Shown: one piece after another, positions 17,783 through 26,046 of the stretch
Position numbering within the stretch: position 1 is the first letter of the stretch
Layout: each line of letters begins with the position of its first letter
Assembly (NCBI GenBank): GCA_040218145.1
Contig: JAVJQK010000102.1
Coordinates: 1 to 64,000 of the forward strand
Source: Sandaracinaceae bacterium
GTDB lineage: Bacteria; Myxococcota_A; Polyangia; Polyangiales; Sandaracinaceae
DNA length: 64,000 nt
Direction of reading: 5' to 3'
Translations under genes and position numbers: made by a program
Notes under the pieces: model-generated
The model's database searches: none
Told to the model about the DNA's origin: nothing
Seen by the model: the letters and a program-made list of their open reading frames with translations, nothing else

Positions 17783-18187
17783 ATGCCCCAGGCGACGATT
17801 CATGGCCGTCCGTACGGCACCGGCAAGCGTAAGAACGCCATCGCCCGCGTCTTCCTCAGCCCCGGCGAGGGCACGGTGACGGTCAACGGCCGCACCTTCG
17901 AGGACTACTTCCCCCGCGAGGTGCTGCGCATGGTCGTGCAGCAGCCCTTCGACCTCCTCGAGGCGCGCGGCAAGTTCGACGTCCAGGCGACGGTCACCGG
18001 AGGCGGCGTCGCGGCTCAGGCCGAGGCGGTCCGTCACGGTATCTCCCGAGCCCTGCTGAACGTGGACGCGGAGCACCGCGGCACGCTCAAGAAGGCCGGC
18101 TTCCTCACGCGCGACTCCCGCAAGAAGGAGCGCAAGAAGCCCGGTCAGCCCGGCGCCCGCAAGAAGTTCCAGTACTCGAAGCGCTGA
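17783..18187 (+). CDS. rpsI: 30S ribosomal protein S9
   Basis: A 134 aa S9, whose C-terminal tail reaches the decoding site. The conserved [14 protein letters not shown] opening, the [20 protein letters not shown] block and the basic terminal KKFQYSKR are present. GAGAGGAATT precedes the ATG as a ribosome binding site. A terminator follows at 18214. Confidence 0.98.
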   Translation: MPQATIHGRPYGTGKRKNAIARVFLSPGEGTVTVNGRTFEDYFPREVLRMVVQQPFDLLEARGKFDVQATVTGGGVAAQAEAVRHGISRALLNVDAEHRGTLKKAGFLTRDSRKKERKKPGQPGARKKFQYSKR

Positions 18188-18213
18188 TCGCGCTCGCCCG
18201 CTGACTTCCAATC

Positions 18214-18243
18214 GCCCCCCAGCCTTCGGGCTCGGGGGGCTTT
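18214..18243 (+). terminator. Rho-independent terminator after rpsI
   Basis: An 11 bp GC-rich stem (GCCCCCCAGCC with a TTCG tetraloop, one bulged base on the right arm) is followed by TTTCG. It ends the ribosomal operon before argC. Confidence 0.75.
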
Positions 18244-18292
18244 CGCGTTTCCGTCGGTTGCGTCCGGCGGCCAAAGGAGGCAGAGACACGCC

Positions 18293-19342
18293 GTGCCGAA
18301 CGTCAAAGCTGCAGTCGTCGGAGCGACCGGGTACACCGGCGCCGAGCTCGTCCGACTCCTCAGAGGCCACCCCGGCGTCGACCTCGTCTCGCTCGTGGGC
18401 AACTCCACCGCGGGCGAGCCCATCGCCTCGGTGCTGCCGAGCCTGGTGGGCCTCGTGGACGGTGAGGTCCAGGCGTGGAACCCCGCCGTGATCGCCGAAG
18501 AGGCGGAGGCGGTCTTCTGCGCGCTGCCGCACGGGGCGAGCGCCGAGAAGGTGGGGCAGCTCCGGGACGCCGGCTTGGTCGTGCTGGATCTGTCGGCCGA
18601 CTACCGCCTGTCGAGCCTCGATGTCTATCGCCAGTGGTACGGCGAGCACGGCGATCCCGAGCGGGTGGGGCGCGCGGTCTACGGCCTGCCGGAGCTCCAC
18701 CGCGCGGCCCTGCGAGAGGCCGATCTGATCGCGGTGCCCGGCTGCTACCCGACGGCGAGCATCCTCCCCGTCGCGCCGCTGCTGAAGGAGGGCGCGGTCA
18801 CCGTGGACGGCCCGATCGTCATCGACGCGAAGAGCGGCGTGAGCGGCGCGGGCCGCGGCGCCAAGCCGCGCACCCACTTCCCCGAGACCGCGGAGAGCTT
18901 CCGGGCCTACGCGATCGCCGGACGGCACCGCCACACGCCCGAGATCGAGCAGGAGCTGTCCCGCATGGCCCAGCAGGCGGTGCGCGTGATCTTCTCGCCC
19001 CACCTCGTCCCGATGACCCGCGGCATCCTCTCGACGATCTACCTCCGGCCCAGCGCGGGGGTGAACGCGGTGCGCTGCACGGAGATCGCGCGCGCCTTCT
19101 ACGAGGGATCGCCCTCGGTGCACGTGCTCGACCCCGATAGCAACCCTGATACCCTCTGGGTGCGCGGCTCGAACCGCTCGCTCGTCTCCTACACCGACGA
19201 CGCCCGCAGCGGATGGGTCGTCGCGCAGGGGGCGATCGACAACCTCGTCAAGGGAGCCTCCGGGCAGGCGATCCAGTGCCTGAACGTGCGCTTCGGGCTC
19301 GAAGAGGGCGCGGGGCTCGGCGGCTCGGCGATCTGGCCCTGA
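18293..19342 (+). CDS. argC: N-acetyl-gamma-glutamyl-phosphate reductase
   Basis: A 349 aa NADPH-dependent reductase of arginine biosynthesis, converting N-acetylglutamyl phosphate to the semialdehyde. The N-terminal Rossmann motif is GATGYTGAELVRLL. The catalytic cysteine is C151 in PGCYPTAS, and the conserved histidine region is GRHRHTPEIEQEL. The start is GTG, preceded by a strong AAAGGAGG 12 nt upstream. It sits immediately after the rplM-rpsI unit and its terminator; other arg genes are not in the window. Confidence 0.96.
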   Translation: MPNVKAAVVGATGYTGAELVRLLRGHPGVDLVSLVGNSTAGEPIASVLPSLVGLVDGEVQAWNPAVIAEEAEAVFCALPHGASAEKVGQLRDAGLVVLDLSADYRLSSLDVYRQWYGEHGDPERVGRAVYGLPELHRAALREADLIAVPGCYPTASILPVAPLLKEGAVTVDGPIVIDAKSGVSGAGRGAKPRTHFPETAESFRAYAIAGRHRHTPEIEQELSRMAQQAVRVIFSPHLVPMTRGILSTIYLRPSAGVNAVRCTEIARAFYEGSPSVHVLDPDSNPDTLWVRGSNRSLVSYTDDARSGWVVAQGAIDNLVKGASGQAIQCLNVRFGLEEGAGLGGSAIWP

Positions 19343-19346
19343 AGCG

Positions 19347-20252
19347 ATGGACAAGCCCGACGGTGCCATCCGCGTTCTGCACGTCTCGGACATCCACGTC
19401 GACGTGCCGCTCCGCCACGTGCCCCTCGGGGGCTGGGCCGGCAAGCGCCTCATGGGGGGCGCCAACCTCGTGCTCCGGCGCGGGAAGCACTTCCGTCGTG
19501 TCCGCGAGAAGGTGAAGGTTCTCGATCGTTTCTGGCGCGAAGCTGGAGTCGATCTCGTCTTGTGTACGGGCGACTACACCGTGCTCGGCACCGAGGCGGA
19601 GCTCGCCGCGGCGCGGGAGGTGATCGCCCCGCTCACCGAGGCCCCGCTCGGCTTCGTGACCGTCCCGGGCAACCACGACGTCTACGTGCCCGACGCGGTG
19701 GGCCGCTTCGAGCGCTTCTTCGGCGATCTGCTCGAGACCGATCTCCCGGACCTGAAGACCGACGGCGACTGGCCGATCGTCCGCCTCGTGGGTGACACGG
19801 TGGCGGTGGTGGCGGTGAACTCGGCGCGCCCCAACCCGCATCCCTGGCGCTCGAGTGGTCGCATCCCCGATCCCCAGCTCGACGCGCTGCCTGGTATCTT
19901 CTCTGATTCCAGGTTGGCGGGTCGGTTCGTCTTCGTGATCACGCACTACGCGCCCCGCCTCGCGTCGGGCAAGCCGGACTCGTTCACGCACGGGCTGGTC
20001 AACGCGGAGGCCTTCCTGAGCCAGTGCGCGGCCGTCGAGCGGGGGGCGATCCTCCACGGCCACGTGCACCACTGCTTCCACCTGAAGGTGGAGGGCCTCC
20101 GCGCGTCGCTCTTCGGCGCGGGCAGCACCACGCAGGACGATCGCGAGGGGCTCTGGCTCTTCGACATCGAGCCGGACCGGGTGAGGGCGGCGCGCGGCGG
20201 CTGGGTCGGCGATCGCTACGCGCTCACCGGATCGCCCTTCGAGGTCAGGTGA
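19347..20252 (+). CDS. Metallophosphoesterase
   Basis: A 301 aa calcineurin-like phosphoesterase with all blocks of the dinuclear metal site: HVSDIHVD near the N-terminus, CTGDYT, PGNHDVY, ITHYAP and HGHVHH. No signal peptide or membrane segment is evident, so it is probably cytoplasmic. It begins 4 bp after argC and may be co-transcribed, but no functional link to arginine synthesis is visible. The substrate could be a cyclic nucleotide or another phosphodiester. Confidence 0.9.
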   Translation: MDKPDGAIRVLHVSDIHVDVPLRHVPLGGWAGKRLMGGANLVLRRGKHFRRVREKVKVLDRFWREAGVDLVLCTGDYTVLGTEAELAAAREVIAPLTEAPLGFVTVPGNHDVYVPDAVGRFERFFGDLLETDLPDLKTDGDWPIVRLVGDTVAVVAVNSARPNPHPWRSSGRIPDPQLDALPGIFSDSRLAGRFVFVITHYAPRLASGKPDSFTHGLVNAEAFLSQCAAVERGAILHGHVHHCFHLKVEGLRASLFGAGSTTQDDREGLWLFDIEPDRVRAARGGWVGDRYALTGSPFEVR

Positions 20253-20313
20253 TCGACGCTTTCTTGGTCGATGTAGGATAGCGGTGCACAGTGTGGGCTC
20301 TCTAGGAGGTCCC

Positions 20314-20883
20314 ATGCTGCAGCCCGCCACCGTGCTCCCTGGCTCTCGTCGCTCCCTTCGCCGGGCGGTTCGCCTCGACGCGGAGCTCGCCTCGACCAGC
20401 TGGGAGCGCGTGCGCCCGCACCGCGTCCTGGACCTGTCTCCCGAGGGCATGTGCGTGGCCGCGGGCACGCGCCTGCCGCTGGGCGAAGACCTCGTGGTGT
20501 CCTTCACGCCGCCGGGCTGGTGGCTCCATGGGGAGCTGTCGCTCTTCGCCAAGGTCGTGCGCAGCGTGCCCCGGCTCTCGGGTGAGCCGGCGAGCATGGG
20601 CCTGAGCTTCCTGGACATGCCGCACGGCGCGCAGGACGAGCTGGCGCGCTGCCTCCGCGGGCGGCCGCCGCCGCTCCCCAAGCGTCGCCACCCCACGCGC
20701 CGCGAGCTGGTCTGGGTCGATCTCCTGGTCACCTACGAGGAGGACCTGGGCGATCGCGTCAACACCGTCGAGTGGAGCGAGATGGTGGCGGCCGAGGAGA
20801 TCGAGGCGGCGCTCGATCCCTCGCCGATCGGCGGGCTGCTCACCGGCGGCCGGCGGCCCTACCGCTGGAAGCACGCGGCCTGA
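20314..20883 (+). CDS. PilZ domain protein
   Basis: A 189 aa protein. The N-terminal half carries the PilZ c-di-GMP-binding pattern: an arginine-rich start (SRRSLRRAVRL), DLSPEGMCV matching D/NxSxxG, then a beta-barrel-like segment ending SMGLSFLDM. The C-terminal about 80 residues are unassigned. I chose the ATG at 20314 because a clear AGGAGG lies just upstream; an upstream in-frame start at 20284 lacks one. It is a plausible effector of the diguanylate cyclase at 1364. Confidence 0.75.
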   Translation: MLQPATVLPGSRRSLRRAVRLDAELASTSWERVRPHRVLDLSPEGMCVAAGTRLPLGEDLVVSFTPPGWWLHGELSLFAKVVRSVPRLSGEPASMGLSFLDMPHGAQDELARCLRGRPPPLPKRRHPTRRELVWVDLLVTYEEDLGDRVNTVEWSEMVAAEEIEAALDPSPIGGLLTGGRRPYRWKHAA

Positions 20884-20895
20884 GCCGAGCCGGCC

Positions 20896-21276
20896 TCAAG
20901 AGCCCGAGTCGTCATCCTGCAGATAGGCGATGGTCTTGACCATCGTGACGACGCGCTCGCGCTGATCGGCCGAGAGGGTCGTGAAGCGCACGCCCATGCC
21001 CGGGTTGAGGTTGTCGCCGCCTTGCTTGACGGGGTTGATCCAGACCACCTCGCCGTCGAGCTCCAGCGCGTCGGCGTCGCCGAGCCCGAAGCGCAGCTGG
21101 AGCGTCGTGCCCACCTCGGCCGGCTCGTCGGTGCGGATGAAGATCCCCATCTCGCTGATGTTGGTGATGTACGAGAAGAGGAAATGATCCTCGCTCGCCC
21201 AGTCCACGCTCAGCCGGGTGTCGAACCGCTCGTAGCTGCGGCGATTCGCCCCCCCGTCGGTGCCCTCGTCCACCAT
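20896..21276 (-). CDS. PilZ domain protein, Myxococcus TIGR02266-like
   Basis: A 126 aa protein whose whole length is a PilZ-like domain. The N-terminal RRSYERFDTRLSVDW is followed by ITNISEMGIFIRTDEPAEVGTTLQLRF, the pattern of the paralogous family expanded in Myxococcus xanthus. The glycine of the usual NISxGG motif is replaced by methionine (NISEMG), which may affect nucleotide binding. The start at 21276 follows a GGCAGGA ribosome binding site. It lies 46 bp downstream of the GT39-type gene on the same strand and may regulate that envelope function. Confidence 0.8.
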   Translation of the reverse strand: MVDEGTDGGANRRSYERFDTRLSVDWASEDHFLFSYITNISEMGIFIRTDEPAEVGTTLQLRFGLGDADALELDGEVVWINPVKQGGDNLNPGMGVRFTTLSADQRERVVTMVKTIAYLQDDDSGS

Positions 21277-21322
21277 CGCGTCCTGCCTACCATCGACCCG
21301 GCCAGCGGGGAAGGGGGGGACC

Positions 21323-23803
21323 TCAACGAACCGGCAGGACGCCGGCGCGGGCGCGGTTCTCCTCGTCGGCGGGGCCACGCTTGACCTCGAGGCGTGACTC
21401 GCCGGCGTAGAAGCCCAGGTAGATCGTGAGATTGCCGCGCCGGTAGTTGGCGGGCACGGCGAGCTCCTGGCGATCGACGACGATGTCCCCGGGCTCCCAG
21501 AGCCGCACCGGGTAGCGGCCGTCGACCGGCACGTGATCGCCGTTGATGCGCATGCCGGGGCCGTCGATGTGCACGAACGGCTGGTAGCTGCCGGGCACGG
21601 GCGCGAGCACGCGGAAGTACCAGATGATGCTGAACGACTCGCCGGGGCCGACGTAGGTCTCGTGCGGCAGCTCGAGGTCGTAGCCGAGCAGCTCGATCCG
21701 GTCGTCGAAGCTCACCGAGATGGGGTGCTGGATGTCGGGGGGCTCGTCGCGGACGGCGTCGGCGAGGTAGTTCTGGTTCTCGACCCCCTCGACCGGCTGG
21801 TTGGTCGCGAGGATCATGCGGGCGCTGCGCGCGTCGGCGACGAAGACGTGCCGCTCGCTGCGCCGGCGGTAGTCCCGGTCGATCGAGGCCAGATCGTCGG
21901 CGCGGAACGCCACCCAGACCCGCTCGTCGCGTTGCAGGAACTGGATGAGCTCGGCCTGACTGTCGAGCTCCACGATCTCCCCGGACGCGTAGTACGCGGC
22001 CGCGCGCCCGCCGACCCGGAACTCACCGAGCGGCTCGCCCTCGGACGCGAGGCGGTTGTAGGTGTCGTAGACCTCGCGCGGGGAGAAGTGGCTGCTGAGC
22101 TGCGGCTGGAAGACCAGCGCCGCGTAGCCCCCGACCACCACCCCCGCGAGGATGCCCGGCACCAGTCGGTAGCTGCCCAGCTTCGCGAACAGGAACAGCA
22201 AGAACCGCATCCCGCCGACGGCGAGGCAGACGCCAGGCACGATGAAGACGAAGGCGCGCCCGACCCGGATGGCGAGCGTGGTCATCTGGAGGGCTCGCGC
22301 GATCGGCTCGGGGGCCACCCAGGCCGCGGCGCCGAAGCCGAAGATCGAGAGGGTCAGCAGCCCGATCAGGACGAGCCAGATGCGGTAGCCGATCCCGCGC
22401 TTCCACTGCGCCTCGAGGAGCGCGGCCGGCACGAAGAGGCGCCAGACCGTGCGCGCGTCATCCCGGAACGCCCGGTGCGGGCTCGAGGGATCGGCGGCGA
22501 GGCCGAGGCCGAGCAGGCCACCGAACGCGAGGAGGAACGCCGCCCACACGTACTTCGGGTTGAAGACCTCGGGGACCTCGATGCCCTCAACGGGCAGCCC
22601 CTCGATCGGTCCGACCGGGTAGGCGCGGAAGTCGCGCACGATGAGCCCGACGAAGAGGAAGGTCACGACCGCGGTGCCCCACCAGCCACGGCGCGTGCGC
22701 TCCACGTCGTGCAGCACCAGGGCGACCGCGCCCGCGGCGCCCACGAGCGGGAGGAAGGTCGCCGGGCCGAAGCGCGCCGCGAAGAGCGCCTGGGCGAGGA
22801 AGCCAAACGCGACCCAGGCCACGAGCCCGAGGCGGAGCGCGTTCTCTTCGGGGTGCGCCACGCGCGGCGCGTCCGGCGCGTCTCGATACGGGGCGAGGAG
22901 GCGGGGCTCGAGCGCCGAGGCCGGGGTCCCGCTCGGCGAGCCCATCAGGAGCCGCGCCAGCGCGAGCGGCAGCAGCGCGCTCCACGGCGCGAAGCTGTGG
23001 AAGAGCCGCTCGATGCCGACCTCCCAGGTGGGCGGGTCGCCGCCGCGCGGCACGCCGCCGGTCCAGAGCCCGAAGTCCGCGTAGTCGGCCCAGATCGCCC
23101 GGCCCGTGCCGACCAGCACGATCACCGCGGCGGCGAGCACGCCGAGCGCGACGTACCCGCGGGTGGCCTGCGCGAAGGGGGGCTTCGCCTCGCCGCGCGC
23201 CGCGATGGCGACGCCGGCCGCGAGGAGCGGGGGCGCGACGCCGAGGAGCACGCCGCTCGTCATCGCGGCGAGGACCACGCTGACGGCGAGCCCGGCCAGC
23301 CAGAGCCCGAGCGCGAGGCGCCGACGCTTCTCGTCCGCCGCAGGCTGCGCGGGGAGGAAGACCGCGCTCATCGCGCAGAGGAAGACGGCGGCGGAGGTCA
23401 GGAAGCCGGGCGCGGCGCCGAGCATCTGGCGCGCATTGAAGAGGAACAGCGGGCTCGACCCGGCCACCAGCGCGGCCCAGGTCCCGGCGCGGCGGCCGGC
23501 GAAGCGCGCCACGAGCCAGAAGCAGAGGGCCACCGCGCCGAGGCCGCTCATCGCCATCGGCAGGCGCCCCGACCACTCGTGGATGCCGAAGAGCGTGAAG
23601 CCCTGCGCGATCAGCCACACGGTGAGCGGCGGGCGATCGATCGCCCCCGCCTCACCCGCCGCGAGCTGGCGGGCCAGATCCGCGACGGACAGCTCCCACG
23701 GATCCCAGATCCCGAACGCGTTCAGACGAGCGAACGCGAGGACCGCGACGATCCCGAGCGCAGCGGCGGCGGCGATGCGCCCCTGTCGACGGCTCCACTC
23801 CAT
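21323..23803 (-). CDS. GT39-type membrane glycosyltransferase
   Basis: An 826 aa polytopic membrane protein of the ArnT/PMT superfamily. These enzymes transfer sugars from polyprenyl-phosphate donors to lipids or proteins outside the inner membrane. The N-terminus has one membrane helix, then a loop with the acidic motif WDPWE where the catalytic Asp/Glu lies. Roughly ten further hydrophobic helices follow, to about residue 560. The last about 250 residues are soluble and beta-rich, as in other large GT39 proteins. The acceptor is unknown. Co-orientation with the PilZ gene downstream suggests c-di-GMP control of surface glycosylation, which is inference. Confidence 0.82.
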   Translation of the reverse strand: MEWSRRQGRIAAAAALGIVAVLAFARLNAFGIWDPWELSVADLARQLAAGEAGAIDRPPLTVWLIAQGFTLFGIHEWSGRLPMAMSGLGAVALCFWLVARFAGRRAGTWAALVAGSSPLFLFNARQMLGAAPGFLTSAAVFLCAMSAVFLPAQPAADEKRRRLALGLWLAGLAVSVVLAAMTSGVLLGVAPPLLAAGVAIAARGEAKPPFAQATRGYVALGVLAAAVIVLVGTGRAIWADYADFGLWTGGVPRGGDPPTWEVGIERLFHSFAPWSALLPLALARLLMGSPSGTPASALEPRLLAPYRDAPDAPRVAHPEENALRLGLVAWVAFGFLAQALFAARFGPATFLPLVGAAGAVALVLHDVERTRRGWWGTAVVTFLFVGLIVRDFRAYPVGPIEGLPVEGIEVPEVFNPKYVWAAFLLAFGGLLGLGLAADPSSPHRAFRDDARTVWRLFVPAALLEAQWKRGIGYRIWLVLIGLLTLSIFGFGAAAWVAPEPIARALQMTTLAIRVGRAFVFIVPGVCLAVGGMRFLLFLFAKLGSYRLVPGILAGVVVGGYAALVFQPQLSSHFSPREVYDTYNRLASEGEPLGEFRVGGRAAAYYASGEIVELDSQAELIQFLQRDERVWVAFRADDLASIDRDYRRRSERHVFVADARSARMILATNQPVEGVENQNYLADAVRDEPPDIQHPISVSFDDRIELLGYDLELPHETYVGPGESFSIIWYFRVLAPVPGSYQPFVHIDGPGMRINGDHVPVDGRYPVRLWEPGDIVVDRQELAVPANYRRGNLTIYLGFYAGESRLEVKRGPADEENRARAGVLPVR

Positions 23804-23965
23804 GAAAAAGCAATCGCGGGCGCTGGGCCCGCGGCGACGGGAGACTAGCAGACCGCGCGGTCACGGCTACCCATCAGTCGGTCGCGGCAGACCATCGCTG
23901 CCGCCCGGCGCGCTGGTGGACCGTCGCTCAGGTGTGGCTGGGGGGCCACCATGCAAAGCGGGCTC

Positions 23966-25972
23966 TCACATCCCCAGCCCGGCAGGGCAGCTCGCCTTGC
24001 GGCGCTTCCCCCGCCACCCACGCCAGCCGACGAGCACCAGCAGCGCGAGCCAGGGTGAGGGCCGCAGCCCTCGTGGGGCCGCGCGGCAGCTGCACCCCGC
24101 GTTGTCGGGCACGACCTCGCCCGCGTCGGTCGGGGGCCCGGCGTCGAGCGCCGGCGCCGCGGCGTCAGACCCGGCGTCGAGCGCGGCGCCGGCGTCGGAC
24201 GAGACCGATCCATCCGCGGCGAGGCCTGCGTCCGACGCCGTGCCTGCGTCCGACGCCGGGCCCGCGTCGACGAGTCCCCCGTCCGGAGCTCCCGCGTCCA
24301 TGCACATCGGGAGGTCCTCGGGACAGGCGACGCCGGCTCCGTCACACACCTCGGCGACATCGCAGGGCGCGCCGGTCGCGGCGCGGCAAACGGTGCCCCC
24401 CGAGGCGAGGGCGTCGGGGGGACAGCCGGCGCTCACGCCGTCGCAGGTCTCCTGCGGATCGCACGCGCCGGTCCCGGACCGACACAGGACCCCTGCGGGC
24501 AGCAAGGCATCCGCCGGGCACTCGAACGCGGTGCCGTCGCAGCGCTCGGCCTCGTCGCAGTCCCCGTCCGCGGCGCGGCACACCGTGCCGGCGGCCAGCG
24601 CGCGGTCCCTCGGACACACCTCCTGCAGGTCGGAGCAGGTCTCTTCCGCGTCGCAGACCCCCGCGGCGGCGCGACAGACGAGCGTTCGCGCGATCGCTCC
24701 ACGATAGGGGTTGCAGTGCCCGTCGATGCTCCGTGTCTCCGAAGACACGCAAGACGCGCAGACGTCGCCGCATGGCCGGTCGCAGCACACCCCGTCGACG
24801 CAATGCCCGGTGATGCACGTGCTGCCGTCGATGCACGTCTCGCCGACTCGCGGGTACACCACCGCCCGACCGGTGCCCATCACGGGGGCGCCCAGCACGA
24901 TCCGGGTGGCGTCGCCGGCCATGTCGGCGGAGCGCCCGTACTCCTGCGAGAAGCCCGTGCCGCCTCTCGTCTCCCCGTCCGGGGCCCAGACGCCCGCGCT
25001 CCGCACGAACGCGAAGGCGCGCCCGTTGATGCTCGTGGCGGTCGGGGCGCCCACCACGACGTGACTGCCCGTGGCGTCGATGGCGACCGCGTCGCCGAAC
25101 TCCCCGCCCGTGTGGCTGAGGGTCTCCTCGCGGGTCCACGTCGTCCCGGCCCGCACGAACACGAGCGCCTCGTTCGAGCCTGGGGCGCCTGCGATCAGAC
25201 GCGTGGCCGAGTCGTCGATCGCGACGCTGGCTCCGAGGTCGGTGCGGAACGGCGCGGGACGGAGCTCCTGCTCCAGGCCCCAGGCGGAGCCGTCCCAGGC
25301 GAACACGTAGACCGCGCGGCGCAGCGGCGCGCCGAGCGCGGCGCGGCTTCCGTCGGGCGCCAGGGCGACCGCTTCTCCCAGCCTCGCGGTCGACGGCGCG
25401 GACACCGTGAGGGTCGCCGAGCGTGACCACGAGGCGCCCATCCGATCGAAGACGAAGACCTCTTCGCTCCATGGGGATCCGATCAGCAGCCGGCTTCCCG
25501 CCCCGTCCATCGCCACCGAAGCGCCGAAGCGGCCTCGGATCCCGGCGACCGGAGGCGCCAAGATCGTCTCCACCGACCACGTCGCGCCCGAGCGCGCGAA
25601 GACGTACACGACCCCGTCGCCGCCGATCGCCCCCGCTGCGACGCGTGTGCCGCTCGCGTCGATCGCCACCGACGTCCCGAGGAGGGCGTGACCCGCGCCG
25701 GTCACGCCCAGCCTCTGCTCCAAGCTCCACGAGCGCCCGGAGCGGACCCACACGCTCAGCTCGCCGCGCGCGAGCCCGAAGCTGGGCGCGTCGGCGCGCG
25801 GTTCGCCGACGACGACGCGGGTCCCGGACGCGTCCATCGACACGCTCTCGCCGGCGCTGCCATCGGTGGAGCCGCCGCGCAGGGTCGCCTCCTCCTCGCC
25901 CACGAAGTGCGCGCTCGCCACCCCCGCCGACATCGTGAGTGACAGGATGGCGAAGGCCGACAGTCGCAACAT
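23966..25972 (-). CDS. Exported FG-GAP-type repeat protein with MYXO-CTERM-like anchor
   Basis: A 668 aa secreted protein. The signal peptide is MLRLSAFAILSLTMSAGVASA. About eight repeats of 45-50 residues follow, with recurring SVAIDxSGTRxxxGAP and VYVFxRxGxxW elements, predicting a beta-propeller of the FG-GAP type. Next is a cysteine-rich part with about five copies of CDGxxxxCPxD...GTVCRxAxG. A Pro-free Asp-Ala-Gly-Ser linker and a C-terminal GCSCRAAPRG, a hydrophobic helix and a basic tail (WRGKRRK) complete it. The ending matches the MYXO-CTERM sorting signal. It is probably a cell-surface protein of unknown ligand. Confidence 0.85.
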   Translation of the reverse strand: MLRLSAFAILSLTMSAGVASAHFVGEEEATLRGGSTDGSAGESVSMDASGTRVVVGEPRADAPSFGLARGELSVWVRSGRSWSLEQRLGVTGAGHALLGTSVAIDASGTRVAAGAIGGDGVVYVFARSGATWSVETILAPPVAGIRGRFGASVAMDGAGSRLLIGSPWSEEVFVFDRMGASWSRSATLTVSAPSTARLGEAVALAPDGSRAALGAPLRRAVYVFAWDGSAWGLEQELRPAPFRTDLGASVAIDDSATRLIAGAPGSNEALVFVRAGTTWTREETLSHTGGEFGDAVAIDATGSHVVVGAPTATSINGRAFAFVRSAGVWAPDGETRGGTGFSQEYGRSADMAGDATRIVLGAPVMGTGRAVVYPRVGETCIDGSTCITGHCVDGVCCDRPCGDVCASCVSSETRSIDGHCNPYRGAIARTLVCRAAAGVCDAEETCSDLQEVCPRDRALAAGTVCRAADGDCDEAERCDGTAFECPADALLPAGVLCRSGTGACDPQETCDGVSAGCPPDALASGGTVCRAATGAPCDVAEVCDGAGVACPEDLPMCMDAGAPDGGLVDAGPASDAGTASDAGLAADGSVSSDAGAALDAGSDAAAPALDAGPPTDAGEVVPDNAGCSCRAAPRGLRPSPWLALLVLVGWRGWRGKRRKASCPAGLGM

Positions 25973-26046
25973 GAGTCGATGGTACGCGATCCAGCGACCG
26001 GCACGGACGTCTCTCGGCGAGCGGTGCGACGCGCCCGACGGGACCG

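Noticed and set aside
20284..20313. Earlier start of the PilZ gene
   Set aside because: It lacks a ribosome binding site, whereas AGGAGG sits just before the ATG at 20314.
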